From assembly GCA_002482545.1 (NCBI GenBank), contig DLGF01000009.1, positions 62,001 through 126,000 on the forward strand: a stretch of 64,000 bases of DNA, written 5' to 3'. Below are positions 60,837 through 64,000 of the stretch, in pieces; the first letter of the stretch is position 1; each line of letters begins with the position of its first letter. Both the position numbers and the translations under genes were made by a program. The notes beneath the pieces were generated by a model. That model was given only the letters and a program-made list of their open reading frames with translations. It was not told the origin of the DNA and did no database searches. The stretch is from Sporomusaceae bacterium UBA7701. GTDB taxonomy: Bacteria; Bacillota; Negativicutes; Sporomusales; UBA7701.

Positions 60837-60992
60837 CTACTTCTTGCCCACCGCGCGGGAGGCCGCGCACCCCTTGTCAGAGCAGGCGCCGCCGCAGCTG
60901 CAGGCCGACTTTCCATGGATGCTGGACCAGACCATTCGCGAAATATAGCCCACCGCCAGCAAGCCAATTGCAACCAGAATCAGTTTCTCCAT
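60837..60992 (-). CDS. FeoB-associated Cys-rich membrane protein
   Basis: This 51-residue protein has one membrane segment (EKLILVAIGLLAVGYISRMV) and a C-terminal Cys cluster, CSCGGACSDKGC, then a basic tail. It matches the short Cys-rich proteins found just after feoB, which in some bacteria take the place of FeoC. AAAGGAGGAG precedes the ATG, 15 nt after the feoB stop, so it belongs to the feo operon. Confidence 0.88.
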   Translation of the reverse strand: MEKLILVAIGLLAVGYISRMVWSSIHGKSACSCGGACSDKGCAASRAVGKK

Positions 60993-61007
60993 ATAGACTC
61001 CTCCTTT

Positions 61008-63359
61008 TCAGAAGCCCAGCAGAATCCCCACGTGATAGACGCCGAACGAGACTAACCAAGCCATGGCCGTAGAGTACGCAACGAGGAAACCCGTCCATTT
61101 CCATGAGTTGGTCTCCCGCCGGACGACCGCCAGCGCCGCCAGGCAAGGCGGGTAAATCAAGGTAAAGATCATCAGCGAATAGGCAATCAGCGGCGAGAAG
61201 GCCGGATCGGCCGCCAACGCTTCTTGGAGCGGGGTGGCGTCGTCTTCCGCTGCGCCGACACTGTAAATCGTTCCCAGGGTGCTTACCAGCACTTCTTTTG
61301 CGGCCATGCCCGCTACCAGGCCGACCCCCATCTTCCAGTCAAACCCCAACGGTTTGATGATCGGTTCGATTGCGTGTCCAACCTGTCCGGCATAGCTGCC
61401 GGCCAGTTTTTCGCCGGCTTGTTCCTTATCCAGTTCGTCAGCCGCGTCTTGGCGCGTCTGGTCCAGTTCCTGATAGCGCAAAGCATAGGGGTAAAGCGTC
61501 ATGTTAGCTTGCTCCAGCTCGGCCAGTTTGCTTTCCGCCAGAGCCGGATCAGGTTCGCCGCCCTCGGCCTCTTCCGCAGCCGGGGCCTTAATCTCGCGGA
61601 TCTGGTCGACTAGGCTCATCAGAGCGGCGTTGTCTTCCGCCGTCTCGATCCCCAGCGGCAGGAGGACGCCCCCGGCGACTTGATCGGTGAACGTCTGTTC
61701 AACCTGCGCCTTGGCTTGGTCGTAATCCTTCGCGTAAGGAACCTCGGCGGGATAGTTGGTCATGAACCACACCAGAATGGAGGCGGCCAGAATCAACGTG
61801 CCGGCTTTCTTGAGGTACAACACGCCCCGTTCCCACATATGGGTCAAGACGCTGCGCAACGTCGGCAAATGGTAGGGCGGCATTTCCATGACAAAGGCTT
61901 CGGTCGCGCCCGGAAACAAGAACTTGCGGAACACGAGCGCCATAATGACGGCGAGCGCGATTCCCAGCACATAAATGGAGAACAGCACGCTCCCGGCCAT
62001 TTCCGCCGAGAAAAAGACAGCGATCAGCACCGTATAAACCGGCAGCCGCGCGCTACAGCTCATGAGCGGCGTAACCAGGATCGTAACCATCCGGTCGCGG
62101 GGATTTTCCAGCGTACGCGTCCCCATGATGGCCGGTACGCTACAGCCAAAGCCCAGAAGCATCGGAATGAACGACTTTCCGTGGAGCCCCACGGCCCGCA
62201 TCACCCGGTCCATGACAAAGGCGGCCCGGGCCATGTATCCCGTATCTTCCAACAGAGCGATACCGAAGAAGAGCAGTAAAATTTGCGGCAAGAAAGAAAT
62301 TACGGCACCGACGCCACCGATAATCCCGTCGACAATCAACGATTTCAGATCGCCGTCGGCCATATTCGCCGCGACTGCCCCGCCCAGCCAGTTCACTCCC
62401 TGTTCTACCCAATCCTGAGGGTAAGCGCCGACAGTAAAGACGAAGTTAAAAAGAAGCCACATAATGCCGAAAAAAATAGGAAGGCCCAGCAGGCGATGGG
62501 TCAAAATATTATCAATCTTATCCGATGTCGTCAGATTTTGCCCGTTCGAGTTCGCCACCGCCTCCCGGAAGACCTCCCCGGCAAAATGGTAGCGATATTC
62601 GGCGATCGCCAGTTCCGGTTCCTCCCCCAGCGCGCTCCGCAGCTCGGTCCGCGACTTTTCCACCGCGGCAAGGACTTCTTGACCCGACGGCATGGCTCCA
62701 ACGACCCTCACCACTTCCTGGTCGTTCTCCAGCAGTTTGATCGCCAGCCAGCGCTGCGGATATTTGACCTCCGTCAGCGAAGCGAGCAGCTCGGTCAGCA
62801 GCTTGATTTGGGGTTCCAGCACCGGGCCGTAGTCGACCGCGAACGAGGTGGACTTATTGTCCTTGGCCGCTTGCGTCACCAGCTTCAGCAGATCATCCAT
62901 GCCTTGATTGCGATTTCCTACCGTCCGTACCACCGGAATCCCCAGTTTGCGGCTGAGGGCCTGGTCATCCACGGCCATTCCCATTTTTTCCGCCACGTCG
63001 GACATATTCAGCGCCAGTACTACCGGGCGTTCAAGCTCCAGCACCTGAACCGCCAAATATAAATTGCGCTCCAGGTTGGACGCGTCAAGAATATTTACAA
63101 TAATATCCGGTTTTTCATCAATAATTACATTGCGGGCCACCAACTCGTCGAGCGAGTGCGCCGTCAGACTGTACGTTCCTGGCAGGTCCACCAGAAGCAT
63201 ATCCTGTCCCTGATACCGCCGGGAACCTTCCCGTCTTTCCACCGTAACCCCGGGATAGTTGCCAACATGCTGGCGGGCTCCGGTGAGATTGTTGAAAATT
63301 GTAGTTTTACCGGAATTGGGATTTCCGGCCAATGCCACTGTTAAACTCGCGGTCGCCAT
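61008..63359 (-). CDS. feoB: Ferrous iron transporter B
   Basis: The 783-residue protein has an N-terminal G domain (G1 GNPNSGKTT, G3 DLPGTYSL, G4 NMSD), a GDI-like helical part and a membrane domain with two Gate repeats (MARAAFVMDRVMRAVGLHGKSF, and the later MAAKEVLVSTLGTIY). Between them, roughly residues 540-660, is a long charged insert rich in Glu, Ala and Gln that looks coiled. FeoB proteins are commonly 650-720 residues. It imports Fe2+ across the inner membrane. Confidence 0.97.
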   Translation of the reverse strand: MATASLTVALAGNPNSGKTTIFNNLTGARQHVGNYPGVTVERREGSRRYQGQDMLLVDLPGTYSLTAHSLDELVARNVIIDEKPDIIVNILDASNLERNLYLAVQVLELERPVVLALNMSDVAEKMGMAVDDQALSRKLGIPVVRTVGNRNQGMDDLLKLVTQAAKDNKSTSFAVDYGPVLEPQIKLLTELLASLTEVKYPQRWLAIKLLENDQEVVRVVGAMPSGQEVLAAVEKSRTELRSALGEEPELAIAEYRYHFAGEVFREAVANSNGQNLTTSDKIDNILTHRLLGLPIFFGIMWLLFNFVFTVGAYPQDWVEQGVNWLGGAVAANMADGDLKSLIVDGIIGGVGAVISFLPQILLLFFGIALLEDTGYMARAAFVMDRVMRAVGLHGKSFIPMLLGFGCSVPAIMGTRTLENPRDRMVTILVTPLMSCSARLPVYTVLIAVFFSAEMAGSVLFSIYVLGIALAVIMALVFRKFLFPGATEAFVMEMPPYHLPTLRSVLTHMWERGVLYLKKAGTLILAASILVWFMTNYPAEVPYAKDYDQAKAQVEQTFTDQVAGGVLLPLGIETAEDNAALMSLVDQIREIKAPAAEEAEGGEPDPALAESKLAELEQANMTLYPYALRYQELDQTRQDAADELDKEQAGEKLAGSYAGQVGHAIEPIIKPLGFDWKMGVGLVAGMAAKEVLVSTLGTIYSVGAAEDDATPLQEALAADPAFSPLIAYSLMIFTLIYPPCLAALAVVRRETNSWKWTGFLVAYSTAMAWLVSFGVYHVGILLGF

Positions 63360-63445
63360 TGTCTTACCTCCTAGCCTATCTCCTTAACTATTGCCGCCTG
63401 GTCCGTCGGCAGCCGTTCCATAAATCCGCCGCCTGCCGGCCGTCG

Positions 63446-63676
63446 TCATTCGGGCTGTAGTTCAATGAGCGCAGCTTCCGACTTGCGCAGGGAAAGATTG
63501 AAATTCTTTACTTTGATCTCCATCGGGTCGCCCAGCGGAGCCAATTTGTGCACCTGAACGCGGCTGCCGGCAATCAGTCCCATGTCAATCAGCCGGCGCT
63601 TCACCGGCCCGCTGCCCGTTACGCTTTTCACCACGCCAGCCTCACCCGGGCGTAGCAGGTTGAGGGTTTTTGTCAT
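63446..63676 (-). CDS. feoA: Ferrous iron transport protein A
   Basis: The 76-residue SH3-like protein shows LLRPGEAGVVKSV, KRRLIDMGLIAGSRVQV and SLRKSEAALIEL. It helps FeoB through its G domain. The ATG at 63676 follows AAGGTG; the longer frame would run through the Fur box and promoter and is rejected. It is first in the feoA-feoB-Cys-rich operon. Confidence 0.95.
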   Translation of the reverse strand: MTKTLNLLRPGEAGVVKSVTGSGPVKRRLIDMGLIAGSRVQVHKLAPLGDPMEIKVKNFNLSLRKSEAALIELQPE

Positions 63677-63701
63677 AACGCTTTCACCTTCTTGCTGATA
63701 T

Positions 63702-63716
63702 TGAAATTCATTCTCA
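63702..63716. promoter_or_regulatory. Fur box of the feo operon
   Basis: Minus strand TGAGAATGAATTTCA fits the 7-1-7 Fur pattern TGATAAT-N-ATTATCA with few changes. It covers the transcription start, so iron-loaded Fur would block feoAB. Confidence 0.75.
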
Positions 63717-63721
63717 TTAAG

Positions 63722-63750
63722 ATAATAGAACAATGGCCAACTTTTGTCAA
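63722..63750 (-). promoter_or_regulatory. Promoter of the feo operon
   Basis: Consensus TTGACA and TATTAT with 17 bp spacing on the minus strand, directly upstream of the Fur box. Confidence 0.85.
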
Positions 63751-63853
63751 GACCTCAGTAGTTGCGAATTTCAAAGTCTTAACCGTAATAGCTGGCAATA
63801 CCGCTTGTTTGCTGCTCCCCCCGTTCCGCTCCGCCCGGTTTTGGCAGACAAAG

Positions 63854-63883
63854 GAAAACTCCGCGAGTGTTCGCGGAGTTTTC
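63854..63883. terminator. Terminator upstream of feoA
   Basis: GAAAACTCCGCGA and TCGCGGAGTTTTC perfect arms with a GTGT loop. It probably ends the gene entering from the right edge. Confidence 0.85.
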
Positions 63884-63912
63884 ACCGGAAGATAAGCTAG
63901 CTTCGGAAACGC

Positions 63913-64000
63913 CTATTGGGAAGATGCGGAAGTGTCCGCCGCATTCCGGCTCCTGCGCTGTTCGCGCCGTTGCTGCAATTTTTCGGCGAATCGCTCAACA
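63913..64000 (-). CDS. Partial CDS, C-terminal end of an unidentified protein
   Basis: The minus-strand frame enters from the window edge and ends at TAG (63913-63915), giving about 28 residues with a basic, Gln/Arg-rich stretch (EKLQQRREQRRSRN) and a Ser/Ala tail. A terminator follows about 30 nt later, which supports a real gene end. Too little is present to name it. Confidence 0.5.
   Translation of the reverse strand, partial: VERFAEKLQQRREQRRSRNAADTSASSQ

Noticed and set aside
1..64000. CRISPR arrays, prophage, intact insertion sequences, rRNA genes, replication origin
   Set aside because: None seen: no regular spaced repeats, no transposase or phage gene, no rRNA sequence and no DnaA-box cluster noticed.

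Overview
The window reads as chromosome from a spore-forming, anaerobic, diderm Firmicute of the Negativicutes, most likely Sporomusaceae. This is inferred from gene content. Firmicute features are strong AGGAGG ribosome binding sites, a SpoVB-type flippase, a CdaS-like diadenylate cyclase and a TPP riboswitch of Firmicute layout. A porin with a signal peptide and a beta-barrel ending in Phe implies an outer membrane. There are no rRNA genes, no CRISPR array, no phage genes and no intact transposon. One tRNA gene, RNase P RNA and one further candidate small RNA are present.

Layout. 0-8 kb: a c-di-GMP GGDEF/EAL protein, small membrane proteins, peptidases (pepF-pepT), and AdaA followed by a decayed ogt remnant. 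8-11.6 kb: RNase P RNA and tRNA-Ser that appear to share one promoter and one terminator, then a thiamin-precursor salvage operon (cytX-thiM-thiW) behind a TPP riboswitch. 11.8-14.9 kb: a chelatase-like AAA+/VWA pair without a catalytic subunit. 15-31 kb: mixed housekeeping genes, including NhaC, an NlpC/P60 hydrolase, an OppA-type lipoprotein, glutathione peroxidase, SpoVB, CdaS-like, aminopeptidase M18 and tyrA. The intergenic spaces here hold two repeat families and a candidate tyrosine attenuator. 31-41.7 kb: a TrmB-regulated operon, cyclophilin, MsrA, a chemoreceptor, a polysaccharide deacetylase, XdhC, and a MarR/ABC exporter operon. 41.8-53.7 kb: a large sigma-54/AcoR-controlled acetoin-dehydrogenase-type operon carrying its own lipoate genes. 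53.9-64 kb: an MFS/LysR divergent pair, HtrA, a porin, a c-di-GMP pair (GGDEF plus HD-GYP) and a Fur-boxed feoA-feoB operon.

How the parts work together. The aco operon encodes E1 alpha/beta, E2, E3, octanoyltransferase and lipoyl synthase, so the complex can be built and lipoylated from one transcript. A TDH-like zinc dehydrogenase, an SDR and an anion-symporter-type MFS protein probably feed it substrate. AcoR would bind a perfect inverted repeat upstream of a -24/-12 promoter. The thi operon salvages hydroxymethylpyrimidine and thiazole. feoAB takes up ferrous iron under Fur control.

Most interesting observations: (1) a 44-codon leader with six Tyr codons in a 12-codon stretch, followed by an intrinsic terminator, directly upstream of tyrA, which suggests tyrosine attenuation; (2) a 67-bp two-hairpin element present twice, before oppA and before the NlpC/P60 gene, with compensatory stem changes; (3) a promoter-to-terminator small RNA of about 185 nt with a C-rich loop; (4) a roughly 130-bp dispersed repeat in two copies; (5) the orphan chelatase-like AAA+/VWA pair.
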